DNA of 24,487 nucleotides from Isotricha intestinalis (Eukaryota > Ciliophora > Litostomatea > Vestibuliferida > Isotrichidae). The notes beneath the pieces are model-generated. The model was not told the DNA's origin. It saw only the letters and a list, made by a program, of their open reading frames with translations, and did not search any database. The stretch is from assembly GCA_023807065.1 (NCBI GenBank), contig JAJJLU010000662.1, forward strand, positions 1 through 24,487, read 5' to 3'. Shown in pieces: positions 1-10,443 of the stretch (its first letter is position 1; each line of letters opens with the position of its first letter). Made by a program: the position numbers and the translations under genes.

Positions 1-434
1 TTTTTTTCCATTTTTTTAATTCTAACAAAATTTTTATTGAAAATTTAAATAATAATCAAAGAATAATATATATTTATTATAAAAGTAAAGTATTAAAGTT
101 ATTATAAATAACTTAAATTATTTCTCCTCATAAATTTTGATGTAGAGAAATTAAAAATTTTTTTTAATATTTTTTTTAAGTTTCTATTATAATTAAATAA
201 AATTTAATAATTTAATTGTAATATAAATAATAAATATATATGTCTTAAATAATGTAAAGATTTTCATATACCACAAAAATATAAGAAATAATATTTAGAA
301 AAGTAAAGCGAATATTAATATTCTGTTAATAAGGAAATATTAAATTAAAAAAATGAAAAAATTAAATTTTGAAATTTTAAATAAATATATTTTTTTCAAC
401 TAATTTAAACAATTAAAAAAATTAATAAATTAAA
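1..434. other. AT-rich upstream region of the channel gene, no gene seen
   Basis: This stretch is almost pure A/T with many short homopolymer runs and stops in every frame. I see no telomeric repeat here, so the left edge is probably a cut inside a longer chromosome and not a chromosome end. It presumably holds the 5' untranslated and promoter sequence of the channel gene that begins at 435, but no specific motif can be named. Confidence 0.6.
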
Positions 435-3400
435 ATGAAGAAAGATGAAGAAGCACTGAATTTGAATTTAAAACAAAATAAAACAAAATCAAAAGAAAAA
501 TATCAAAAATACAAAGTCGAAGATTCTGATTCGAATATATCAGAAGAAGATATTGATACAAAAATGAAAAGATTAATTCAAATAAAAAAAGCAAACAAAG
601 AGAAAAAAGATTCAGAAACATTAAATTTAGAAAAAATGAAAAAAGATGCAGACAAATTTAAAAAAAAACAAAAAGAAAACAAAGAAAAGAAAAGTGCAGA
701 TAACAAAAAAAAAATTGAAGATGGTTTAAAAGATTTTGAAAAGAAATATAATAAATTTATTAAGAAAATCTTTATGAAGAAATTAAAAAAAAAAGCAAAT
801 TCAAAAGAAAATATAAAAAAAGGATTTGAAAAAATGATATTATTAAATAATAAATTAAAGAAAAATAAGAAAGAAAAAATTTTTAAAGAATTAAAAAATT
901 ATTGGAGAAAAAAAAAAGAAGAAGAAGAAAAAAAAAGAAAAGAAGAAGAAAGAAAAAAAAAAGAAGAAGAAGAAAAAAAAAGAAAAGAAGAAGAAAAAAA
1001 AAGAAAAGAAGAAGAAAGGAAAAAAAGAGAAGAAGAAAAAAGAAAAAGAGAAGAAGAAAGGAAAAAAAGAGAAGAAGAAAGGAAAAAAAGAGAAGAAGAA
1101 GAAAAAAAAAGAAAAGAAGAAGAAGAAAAAATAAAAAGAGAAAATGAAGAAAGAAAAAAAAAAGAAGAAGAAAAAAAAAAAAAAGAAGAAGAAAAAAAAA
1201 ATAAAGAATCAGAAGAAAAATTAAAAAATGAAAAAGAAAAAAATTTAGAAGAAGAAAAAAATGAAATAAATAAGGAAAAAAATCAAAAAAAAAAATCAGA
1301 AGATAAGAATAAAAAAAGAGAATCAAAATTGAAAAAATTAAATATATTAGATATAGATAAAAAAGAGGAAGAAGAAGAGAAAAAAAAAAATTTAAAAAGG
1401 GAAAATTCTTTATTAATAAATATAGAAAGTAAAAAAAAAAAATTAGAGCAAAGAAAAAAAAAGCAAATTCAATATTTAAAATTATTAGAAGAACAAACAA
1501 GATATAGAGAAGAAAATATAAAAAATATAGATGAACAAATAGATGAACAAAAGAAAAAAGAAAATAAATTAAAAGAAGGATTAGATGTTTCAAAAACTGA
1601 TTCTTTAGCTCCTTCAGATTTAGAAAATGATGAAAAATTAAAAACAAGTTTATCTGAATTAGGTTTTTTTTTTGGAGATAAAAAATCAAATTTAATAAAT
1701 AAAAATAATAATGATAATAGGAAAAAATATGTTAGAAAAGCAACTAGAGTATTAGATAATTTAAGTACAAATAAATTAAAACAAAATGAACTTTTATTTG
1801 GTATTAATGAAGATACAAGTAAAAAATCAAGAAAATTTGAAAAAAAAAAAACAGTAAAAATAACAAATTTACCAGATAAATATAATCAAGATTTTAATAT
1901 AGAAAATAAAGAAGATACAATGTCAAATTTATCTGATAGTCAAAGAAAGAGATTTTTAAAGAAAATGTCTCAAAGGAATATAACAATAAGACAAGTAAGA
2001 AAAAAAACAATAAGAGATGATACTATTCAAAATAATATAGAAGAAAAAAAAGAAGAAGAAGAAGAAGAAAATTTATCTGGTTATGAATATGATGTTGATT
2101 TAAATCATCAATATTTAATTGAAAGTGATGATGAAATTATTGATGAAGAAAAAGTTGAAGCTGATAAAAGCCAATTAATGGAATATGATAAATTTTATAA
2201 AGAACAATTTTTTAAAAATGATGTTTTTAATTTTGAATATGATAATATTCATGATAGAGAAGAAGAAGAAATAAAAAAAGATGTTGAAAGAATGGAAATA
2301 AAAAAAAAATTAAAAGAAAAAAAAAAATTAAAAGATGTTAATGCTTTAAAAGGCATGGATACAGATGATTTACAAAAAGAAATACAAGATTTAAAAGAGC
2401 AATATGATAAAATGAAAAATATAGAAACAGAAAAAGTAGATTTAATAATGAATAATACAGAAAAATTATTATATAAAGGAAGATTATTAAATAATTATTT
2501 TAGTGATAAAAAAAATGAAAGAGGAATACCTCATTTTTCATTAGAAAGTGAAAGTGATTTAGGAGCTAAAGAAGTTATTGATTTTAAACCTTTAAGAAAA
2601 GAAGAACAAGCAAGAAGATATTATGATCATTGTTGTTGTTTAAAATGTAGAAAAAAATTTAATAAAAATTTAGTTTATGCTAGATTTTGGTGTTTATTTT
2701 TAGTTGATAATCAAATTTTTGATAATTTCTCTTTATTAATTATTATTTTAAATACAATATTTATTCTTATTTCTGATCCAAGAGAAGATAAGAATATTGC
2801 AAATACTTCCGATCAATATTTCTTATATTGGTATACTTTTGAAAGTATATTAAAAATTATTGCTTATGGTTTTATTATGACAGAAAATGCTTATTTAAAA
2901 GATTATTGGAATTGTTTAGATTTTTTTGTTGTTTTTGTTGGTTGGATTTCTTTTATTTTAGAAAGAACAATGAATGGAAAAAAAATTTCAGGTTTAGCAG
3001 GTTTAAGAGCTTTTAGAATACTTCGTCCTTTAAAAACGGTAAAATCAGTTAAAGGATTAAGAAAATTAGTAATAGCACTTTTAGCATCAATATCTCATTT
3101 AGCAGAAACAACAATAGTATTATTTTTCTTTTTTATCATATTCGCTATTGCAGGAGTTCAAATGTGGCAAGGTTTATTTTTAAGAAGATGCATGAGTTTA
3201 AATTATGGTTATTTAATTTCTTTAGCTGATTCTAAAACTATGTGTACTTATGATTCAGATTGTAATTTATACAATAGTTTAGGCAATAAATTTATTTGCG
3301 TTAAAGCTTATAGAAATCCGAATAATGGAGTTATTAATTTTGATAATGTTTTATATGGTTTTGTTACTGTTTTTGTTATGGTTACTCTTGAAGGATGGAG

Positions 3401-6400
3401 TGATATTTTTACTTATGTTTCTAGAACATTTAAAGATAAAATTCATGTTAATCCTGTTATTATTTTCTGTTATTTTCATGGATTTGTTATTATTGGAGGT
3501 TTCTATTTAATTAATTTATTCCTTGCTGTTACTAATTCTGAATTCGAAAAAATCGAAGTAACTAGAAAAGAATTAACTGGAAAAAAAAGTTTCTATGCTT
3601 TAATTAAAAGTAGATATGATTTAAGAGAAAAGGAAAAACAAGAAAAGAAAAAAAAAGAAAGAGCTTTAAAAAATAAAAATTTAAAAAAAAGTGGTGAAAG
3701 TTTAAGAGAATTATATTTTAAAGTAGATGAAGAAGCATTTCATATAACAAAAAATAGAAGAGATATACCAATAGTGTATCAAACAGTTCGTGATATGTAT
3801 ATAATGACAAATAATAATCCCGAAGAATTATATACAATTGAAGAAATGATTGATGATGAAGAAACTCATTTATGTAAAGATGTTAAAAGACAACAAAAAG
3901 AAATAGATAGATTAATTGCAGAAAAGAAAAAAGAAGAAAAAAAATCTTCTAAATATATTAAAGATAAAAAAGATAAAAGAAGAGGAAGTCATAAAGTAAG
4001 TATAAGAACAAGTTCAATTAATTTACAAGGTTTAAATAATGCAATTAAAAGTCAAAATGAGGAAGCTTTAAAAGGTAAAGATATTCTTCCAAAACTTGAA
4101 GAAAAAATATATACTGATGCTATTGAAATTTCTATTAATAATACTCAAAAACATTTAAAAGATGAAATGATCAATTTTCAAAAAATCGTTACTCAAAATG
4201 TTATTACTGAAGAAAGTCAATTAAAACAAAAATTAGAAAAAAAAGAAATGGAAAGATTAATTCAAAATCAAATTTTACTTAAACCTGATTTATCCTTTGA
4301 ACATGAAATAAGAGAAAAAATAGAACAAGAAAAAAATAAAGAAATGCAAAATAGAAGAAAAAGTTCAATTTTAGGAAAAAATCCAACAGTTCCGGTTTTA
4401 AAAAAAAGAACAAATAAAAGAAATAGTAATTTAGTTTCTAGAGATATGTTAAAGGAAATTTATCAAAGTAAAAAATATAAAGTTCATATTAATAATGAAT
4501 TATCTTTTATGACTGATTTATCTTTATCTAATTTAGATAATTCAATTGATGAAAATAAAAATGATAGTTTATTAAATGAAAAAAGTATTTCTGATGATAG
4601 AAACACAATATATTCAAAAAAAAAAATAGGTGGTTCTGTTTCTTCAGAAGAAAATTCATTTATTTTTGATAAAAAGCTTTCACTTAATGATGAAGAAAAA
4701 ATATGCAATGATATTACTTTTCAAAGACCAAAATCAATTTTACCTGAAATTTTAAAATTAAAAAATGATGTGATAGTAAAAGAAAGATTAAATAAAATGA
4801 GAGAAAATTTTAATTTAAATGATTTTTTGCAAAAAGAAGCAAATAATGGAGTTCCTATTTCAACTTTAGGAAGAAGAAGATCATATTTAAATTTCTTACA
4901 ATATGATCAAGATAAACATTATTTAGATGAAATTGAAAATCCATTAAAGGAATTTGATAGTAAAAATAAATTAGATATTTCATTATATAATAAAGAAGAT
5001 ATTTCTGTCTCTGATATTTCTTTAAATGAAATTAATTTACTTCCTAAAACTATTCCTCAAAATTATAAAATTTATTCTGATAATGTTAATATGGAAGAAA
5101 TTAATAAAAAATTAGAATCTAATAAATATACTTCAATAGCAAGGAAATCTATTATGGATAGAGGCTCTAAAAATGATAATGTTAATTTAACCACAAAAGA
5201 AATGCAGAAATTTTATAGGAATATCAATTATAATTTAAATAAGAATATTATTATTGATATGAAACCTCCAAGAGGAAGAGATGATAAAGCTTTAGATAGA
5301 AGTCATATATTTATTAATATTGAACATCAAGAAGATGATGAATATGAAAAAGAAAAAGAAAAGCAAAGATTAAAATCAATCGAAAGTTCAAATTCTCAAA
5401 ATAATATATATACTAATTCAAATCTTAATACAGAAAGATTAAATACAGAAAATAATAATGATAATGATAATGATATTAATAATATAACTCAAAATCAAAA
5501 ACAAGAAAATCAAAAAGAAAAAAAAATTCCAACATATATATATAAAACTCCATCAATAGAGAAAAACTTAAATAAATTTCCAATGTTAAATTCCGATGAT
5601 TTAATAGTAGCAGATCAAAATAAAAAATTTACAGATCCATTAACAATACAACAAGATATGATTCCTCAAAATTTACGTGGGAAAAAATATTATATGAATT
5701 ATATGAATAATATAATAGATAAAGATTTAAAAGTAAAAGACCAATTTAAAGTAGATCATTGGAGAGGAGAAGTTTTAGGTCGTCAAATAAAATATATAAA
5801 TAAAAGGCAATTACCCGAATCAACAGAAGCATTTTTCTTTTTTAATGATAAGAAATTAAATTTAAAGAAATATAAATATGAAAAATTAAAACATTTTGAT
5901 TATTTAGATTCTGAATGTGCATTTTTAACTCATTCACTGAAAAATTTACCAGTTCAAATATTAGAAATAATGCCTCCTAGAATGAGAGATTATGGTAGAT
6001 ATGCAGTTGGAAAAGAAATTGCTTTAGGAACTTTAAGTTCAAAAGGAGCTGCTTCTGCTATTTCTTTAACTTCTAATGCTTCAGGAAGCGCAAAAAGTCA
6101 TATTCATGAAATGAGAAGTAAAAGTAATCTTATTTTAGGAAGTGCTTTCATTAATTATCATAAAATTCAAGATGAAATTAAATATAAAAAAGGCTTTTAT
6201 GATAAAATTTATAAAAAACTTGATGATTTTAATTATAGAACTTTATCTTATTATTTTAATGAAGATGAAATTTTATATTATAAATTAACTGATGATAAAA
6301 GAAGAGAAGAAAAAGAAAAAGAAAGAGAAAATAATAAAACAAAAGAGTCTAAAATAGAAGTAAAAGGAGAAGTAAAATCAATAGCAATATATGATTTAAA

Positions 6401-9400
6401 AACAAATTCTCATAGATATGTTCAATGGAGTGGAAGTGATATATTATATCATGAAGATCCAGAAGAAAAAAGAGATGAATGGAATAAAATGATAAATAAT
6501 TTAGAAAACTTTAATATTATTATTTGGAATGCAAATCCAGGAATTCAAAGAGGACAAAAAATAAGATATGCTTTTTATTTAGTAGCAACAAATAATTGGT
6601 TTGATTATATAATATTATTAGTTGTTGTTATTAATGCAGTTTTTATGGCTTTAGATGGAAATTTATTTACTCCTGAACAATTTACAAAATTAAATATATC
6701 TAATTATGTTTTTAACTCTATTTTCATTGCTGAATTTGTCCTTAAATTTATTGGTTTAGGTCCTATTGTTTATTTCTCAGATGCTTTTACTTATTTAGAT
6801 GTTGTTATTATTGTTTTTGCTATTGTCGATATGGCTACTCCTACTTCTTCTTCTGAAAATGAAATTGGTGCTAGTAAAAGTACTATTTCTAGTTTAAGTT
6901 TTTTAAGAGTTTTTAGAATTTTCAGAGTATTAAGATTAACTAAAGTTTTAAGAAGAATGAAATCTATGAGATTAATTATTATTTCAATTAAAAGAGCATT
7001 AGCTAATGTTGCTTATATTATTTGTATTCTTTTAATGTTTATATTAATTTTTGAACTTTTAGGAATGTCTCTTTTAAATGGAGATAAAAGATATCAAAGT
7101 TTCTTAATTGCTTTTTATACAACTTTCCAAATATTGACTATAGAAAATTGGAATTCATTATTATATGAATTATTTAGAATGAATCCATTAATATTTTTCT
7201 ATTTATTAGCATGGATTTTCTTAGGAAATTATATTATATTTAATTTATTCACTTCAATTCTTCTTCAATCATTTTCAGAAGATACAACTCATGATGATGA
7301 TGATGATGACGAGGATGAAAAAGTAGAAAAAATGTATGCATTACCCGATTATTTAAATCAAATAAAATTAAAGGAAAAGGAGCATAAAAATAGATTAAAA
7401 GGAATCAAAACAAGAGGAGTATCAAATAATGCGAATTATCATTCAGCTTCAAATTCATTTAGTCAAAGTAGAATATCGGCTACAAATCAAAGTATGTTAA
7501 ATCAAAGTTCTGAAATGAGTGAATCTCAAATGCTTTCTATGACTCAAGATGAAGAAGAATTAAATAATATATCTAAAGACGATGATAGGGTATATACTGG
7601 AGTTGATAAAAGTATAAGAGAATGGCAAAAAGTAAATAAATTATTTAGAAGAAATGAATGTGAAAATTCATTATATTTTATTCCTCAAACTAATAAATTT
7701 AGAATTTATTGTATGCAATTAATTGGGTATAAATGGTTTGATAATTTTATTTTAATTATGATTTTACTTTCTACTGCAAGATTAATTATTGATACTTTTG
7801 TTAATGGTTATTTATGGGTTTTAGCATTTGATGTTTGTGATTTATTCTTTAATATTGTTTTCTTAATTGAATGTGTTGCTAAAGTTATTGCTTTAGGTTT
7901 TGTTTTAGATGAAGGTTCTTATTTAAGAGATAATTGGAATAAAATTGATTTAATTATTGTTTGTTTTTCATTTTTAGATTTTTACAGTCTTTATACTAAA
8001 TATTTAACTGATGCTCAAGGAAGGTCTTCCCTTCAGTTTTTAAAAGTTTTACGACTTTTAAGAATTCTTCGTCCTTTAAGATTTATTTCACATAATGGAC
8101 AATTAAAATTAATTATATCATCATTATTTGATTCAATATTACCAATTTGTAATGCATTATTTATAGTTTTAGTTGTATTTTTCATGTTCAGTATAGTAGG
8201 AATAAGTTTATTTTATTCTAATTATCATAATTGTTTTATTTATGATACAGATGGAACAACTTTTAAAGTAGCAGATAATGATTTTTCAAGTGAATTACAA
8301 AATAATCAAATACCAACAAGTATGCCAGGATTTGTTAATTTTTGTGCAAATAGATATAATGGAATAATGGATACGGGTCCAACATTTAAATTTTCAAATA
8401 TATTAATTTCAATGGTAACTGCCTATGTATTAAGTAATACCGAAGGATGGCCTGAAATAATGAATTCATATAGAATATTTAATGATTTTTATGGAATATA
8501 TTTTATAGTTTATTTACTTGTTGTTTCTTATTTTTTCCTAAATTTATTTACTGGAATTATGTTTAAATATTTTAATGATGCTTGGTCAAGAGAACAAAAA
8601 GTTGCTGATGGTGATAAAAAAGCAGCAAAATATTATGATTTTTTAACACAAATTGAAAGTACTCAACCTGATTATATTACTTATATTAAGCCTAATGAAG
8701 GTACTTTTAGATTTAAATTAAGAAATTTCGTTGATAGTTCTTATTTTGATAATTTTATTATGGGAATTATATTTTTAAATATGATATCTATGGCATTAAA
8801 TTATGACGATTGTGATTCAGGTTATGAATATATATTAAAAGTTGCAAATTGGATTTTTACAGGAATTTTTGTGTTAGAATGTATATTAAAATTAATTGCA
8901 TATGGATTATCAGGATATTTTTATTATGGATGGAATAAATTTGATTTCTTTGTTGTAGTTGCTTCAATTGCAGATATAATAATAGCAAATATTGATGGTA
9001 TTGATGCAGCTTTTTTAAAATCATTTCAAATTATTAGAGTATTAAGAGTTTTGAGAGTTACAAGAGTTTTAAGATTAGTAAAAGCTTTAAAAGGTTTAGA
9101 AAAATTATTACAAACATTAAGTTGGTCAATATCAGCTTTAGCAAATGTATTTATATTAATGTTTCTTATGTTTTGTATTTTTTCAATTTTAGGTTGTTAC
9201 TTATATGATGGATTAACATATAATAAATATATGGATAAAATAGTTTATATGGATAAATATTTTAATTTAAATAATTTCTATAATGGTTTTCTACTTGTTT
9301 TTAGATCTGCAACAGGAGAAAATTGGCCTGGAGTAATGGAAGAATTAGCTTTTATTGATGAAGAAAAATTTTCTGAACCAACTGCTTATGTTTATATGTT

Positions 9401-10244
9401 AATCATGAATTTTATTTCTGCTGTTATTATGCTTAATTTATTCCTTATGGTCACTTTACAACAATATGATGATTTTACTACTAAATCTTATAATCCTATT
9501 GATAAATTTGATGCTTTTTGTGAAGAATTTAAATCTGCCTGGAATAAAAATTCTACAGATAAAGATAAAGGTTTCAGAATTAAAAAAATATTAATTACTA
9601 ATTTTTTTGCTGATTTTAGTTGGAAAAAATTAAATTTCCCAGATACAAATAAATTAGAATATATAAAGAAATATGTATTAGAATTAAAATTACGAAGTGA
9701 TCCTGAAAATTATGTATATTTTCATGATGTATTATATAAAGTAATAGTAAAACAAATGGGTGATAATGTAGATAAAACAAATCCAGATAATGCACTTGTA
9801 GTAAAAACAGAAAGAAAAGTAGGAGAATATATAAGAGAAAGAATATCAAAATATATTAAAAGTCATAAAATGGTAAAAACAAAAGATAAAAATCCTCTTC
9901 AAACATTTAATCCACTTACATCACATTTATATTTTAAAATGTCATATTTATATCTTAAAACTTTTATAAATTTTTATAAAGAAAATGCTGAAATAATTAA
10001 ACAACAAGAAGATGATTTTTCTGCTGCTTATGGTGATGAAGAAGAAGAAAGTGAAAGTAATATTATTATTGATGAAAAGAGTATTAATAGTAGTGCTAGA
10101 GCTAGTGAAAATCAAAGACTTCGTTCTACTGAAAGAAATGATTATGATAATAATGATTTTCAAAATCAAAAAAATTTAATTGCTTCAAGCATTGCTGGAA
10201 GCAGTAATCATATTATGAAATCTAATATTGGAGATATTCATTAA
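435..10244 (+). CDS. Four-domain voltage-gated calcium channel alpha-1 subunit (Cav-type, EEEE filter), giant form
   Basis: Pore-forming subunit expected to pass Ca2+ through the surface or ciliary membrane on depolarisation. It is one uninterrupted 3269-codon frame starting at ATG 435 and ending in TAA. Four 6-TM repeats lie at about residues 755-1045, 2045-2285, 2425-2716 and 2760-3015. Each has an S4 with Arg/Lys every third residue (for example RAFRILRPLK in DI and RVLRVLRVTRVLR in DIV). The pore loops read LEGW, IENW, TEGW and GENW, giving filter glutamates E986, E2237, E2670 and E2962, the Cav signature and not DEKA of Nav. The DI pore loop is Cys-rich, as in Cav channels. After DIV a region starting near IDKFDAF resembles the EF-hand-like/pre-IQ segment of Cav/Nav tails. 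No IFM-type inactivation motif was seen in the DIII-DIV linker. Oddities: a ~750-residue N-terminus with a long E/K/R helix, a ~1000-residue DI-DII linker rich in Asn/Lys/Ser, and an acidic Asp run just after DII. Metazoan Cav alpha-1 is usually about 2000 residues. Family assignment is firm; location and gating are inferred. Confidence 0.97.
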   Translation: MKKDEEALNLNLKQNKTKSKEKYQKYKVEDSDSNISEEDIDTKMKRLIQIKKANKEKKDSETLNLEKMKKDADKFKKKQKENKEKKSADNKKKIEDGLKDFEKKYNKFIKKIFMKKLKKKANSKENIKKGFEKMILLNNKLKKNKKEKIFKELKNYWRKKKEEEEKKRKEEERKKKEEEEKKRKEEEKKRKEEERKKREEEKRKREEERKKREEERKKREEEEKKRKEEEEKIKRENEERKKKEEEKKKKEEEKKNKESEEKLKNEKEKNLEEEKNEINKEKNQKKKSEDKNKKRESKLKKLNILDIDKKEEEEEKKKNLKRENSLLINIESKKKKLEQRKKKQIQYLKLLEEQTRYREENIKNIDEQIDEQKKKENKLKEGLDVSKTDSLAPSDLENDEKLKTSLSELGFFFGDKKSNLINKNNNDNRKKYVRKATRVLDNLSTNKLKQNELLFGINEDTSKKSRKFEKKKTVKITNLPDKYNQDFNIENKEDTMSNLSDSQRKRFLKKMSQRNITIRQVRKKTIRDDTIQNNIEEKKEEEEEENLSGYEYDVDLNHQYLIESDDEIIDEEKVEADKSQLMEYDKFYKEQFFKNDVFNFEYDNIHDREEEEIKKDVERMEIKKKLKEKKKLKDVNALKGMDTDDLQKEIQDLKEQYDKMKNIETEKVDLIMNNTEKLLYKGRLLNNYFSDKKNERGIPHFSLESESDLGAKEVIDFKPLRKEEQARRYYDHCCCLKCRKKFNKNLVYARFWCLFLVDNQIFDNFSLLIIILNTIFILISDPREDKNIANTSDQYFLYWYTFESILKIIAYGFIMTENAYLKDYWNCLDFFVVFVGWISFILERTMNGKKISGLAGLRAFRILRPLKTVKSVKGLRKLVIALLASISHLAETTIVLFFFFIIFAIAGVQMWQGLFLRRCMSLNYGYLISLADSKTMCTYDSDCNLYNSLGNKFICVKAYRNPNNGVINFDNVLYGFVTVFVMVTLEGWSDIFTYVSRTFKDKIHVNPVIIFCYFHGFVIIGGFYLINLFLAVTNSEFEKIEVTRKELTGKKSFYALIKSRYDLREKEKQEKKKKERALKNKNLKKSGESLRELYFKVDEEAFHITKNRRDIPIVYQTVRDMYIMTNNNPEELYTIEEMIDDEETHLCKDVKRQQKEIDRLIAEKKKEEKKSSKYIKDKKDKRRGSHKVSIRTSSINLQGLNNAIKSQNEEALKGKDILPKLEEKIYTDAIEISINNTQKHLKDEMINFQKIVTQNVITEESQLKQKLEKKEMERLIQNQILLKPDLSFEHEIREKIEQEKNKEMQNRRKSSILGKNPTVPVLKKRTNKRNSNLVSRDMLKEIYQSKKYKVHINNELSFMTDLSLSNLDNSIDENKNDSLLNEKSISDDRNTIYSKKKIGGSVSSEENSFIFDKKLSLNDEEKICNDITFQRPKSILPEILKLKNDVIVKERLNKMRENFNLNDFLQKEANNGVPISTLGRRRSYLNFLQYDQDKHYLDEIENPLKEFDSKNKLDISLYNKEDISVSDISLNEINLLPKTIPQNYKIYSDNVNMEEINKKLESNKYTSIARKSIMDRGSKNDNVNLTTKEMQKFYRNINYNLNKNIIIDMKPPRGRDDKALDRSHIFINIEHQEDDEYEKEKEKQRLKSIESSNSQNNIYTNSNLNTERLNTENNNDNDNDINNITQNQKQENQKEKKIPTYIYKTPSIEKNLNKFPMLNSDDLIVADQNKKFTDPLTIQQDMIPQNLRGKKYYMNYMNNIIDKDLKVKDQFKVDHWRGEVLGRQIKYINKRQLPESTEAFFFFNDKKLNLKKYKYEKLKHFDYLDSECAFLTHSLKNLPVQILEIMPPRMRDYGRYAVGKEIALGTLSSKGAASAISLTSNASGSAKSHIHEMRSKSNLILGSAFINYHKIQDEIKYKKGFYDKIYKKLDDFNYRTLSYYFNEDEILYYKLTDDKRREEKEKERENNKTKESKIEVKGEVKSIAIYDLKTNSHRYVQWSGSDILYHEDPEEKRDEWNKMINNLENFNIIIWNANPGIQRGQKIRYAFYLVATNNWFDYIILLVVVINAVFMALDGNLFTPEQFTKLNISNYVFNSIFIAEFVLKFIGLGPIVYFSDAFTYLDVVIIVFAIVDMATPTSSSENEIGASKSTISSLSFLRVFRIFRVLRLTKVLRRMKSMRLIIISIKRALANVAYIICILLMFILIFELLGMSLLNGDKRYQSFLIAFYTTFQILTIENWNSLLYELFRMNPLIFFYLLAWIFLGNYIIFNLFTSILLQSFSEDTTHDDDDDDEDEKVEKMYALPDYLNQIKLKEKEHKNRLKGIKTRGVSNNANYHSASNSFSQSRISATNQSMLNQSSEMSESQMLSMTQDEEELNNISKDDDRVYTGVDKSIREWQKVNKLFRRNECENSLYFIPQTNKFRIYCMQLIGYKWFDNFILIMILLSTARLIIDTFVNGYLWVLAFDVCDLFFNIVFLIECVAKVIALGFVLDEGSYLRDNWNKIDLIIVCFSFLDFYSLYTKYLTDAQGRSSLQFLKVLRLLRILRPLRFISHNGQLKLIISSLFDSILPICNALFIVLVVFFMFSIVGISLFYSNYHNCFIYDTDGTTFKVADNDFSSELQNNQIPTSMPGFVNFCANRYNGIMDTGPTFKFSNILISMVTAYVLSNTEGWPEIMNSYRIFNDFYGIYFIVYLLVVSYFFLNLFTGIMFKYFNDAWSREQKVADGDKKAAKYYDFLTQIESTQPDYITYIKPNEGTFRFKLRNFVDSSYFDNFIMGIIFLNMISMALNYDDCDSGYEYILKVANWIFTGIFVLECILKLIAYGLSGYFYYGWNKFDFFVVVASIADIIIANIDGIDAAFLKSFQIIRVLRVLRVTRVLRLVKALKGLEKLLQTLSWSISALANVFILMFLMFCIFSILGCYLYDGLTYNKYMDKIVYMDKYFNLNNFYNGFLLVFRSATGENWPGVMEELAFIDEEKFSEPTAYVYMLIMNFISAVIMLNLFLMVTLQQYDDFTTKSYNPIDKFDAFCEEFKSAWNKNSTDKDKGFRIKKILITNFFADFSWKKLNFPDTNKLEYIKKYVLELKLRSDPENYVYFHDVLYKVIVKQMGDNVDKTNPDNALVVKTERKVGEYIRERISKYIKSHKMVKTKDKNPLQTFNPLTSHLYFKMSYLYLKTFINFYKENAEIIKQQEDDFSAAYGDEEEESESNIIIDEKSINSSARASENQRLRSTERNDYDNNDFQNQKNLIASSIAGSSNHIMKSNIGDIH
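904..1131 (+). repeat. 228-nt uninterrupted homopurine tract (GAA/AAA/AGA codons)
   Basis: Every base from 904 to 1131 on the + strand is A or G. A second purine-only run follows at 1146-1201. The tract lies inside the channel gene and encodes about residues 157-233, a Glu/Lys/Arg-only segment with i to i+4 charge alternation typical of ER/K single alpha helices. The complementary strand is pure pyrimidine and stays open by chance, which is a shadow of the composition and not a gene. Such polypurine-polypyrimidine tracts can form triplex DNA and are prone to length change. Confidence 0.93.
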
Positions 10245-10443
10245 TTTTTGTAAATTATTTTGAAATTATGTTTCTATTTATTTTTTAAGTTTTTTTCTTT
10301 TTTTATATTTTAAACATTATTATAATTATGATTATTTATTTTAAATTTTAGATATGAAGGAAAAAAACAAATAAATAATTAAAAAATCACCCAAAAAATA
10401 TTTATTATGTCTATTTAAAAAAATAAATAATAAATAAAATAAA

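Noticed and set aside
1..434. Left-end telomere
   Set aside because: No C-rich repeat is present; the left edge is ordinary AT-rich DNA.
902..1147. Second + strand open frame of only Lys and Arg
   Set aside because: A frame-shifted reading of the same homopurine tract.
883..1689. Long open frame on the minus strand opposite the purine tract, Phe/Leu-rich and looking like a membrane protein
   Set aside because: It is the complement of GAA/AAA-rich codons (TTC, TTT, CTT). The composition alone keeps it open, and the sense frame is part of a clear channel gene.
3325..3510. Extra + strand frame inside the channel DI pore region
   Set aside because: It is an out-of-frame reading of hydrophobic channel codons with no independent support.
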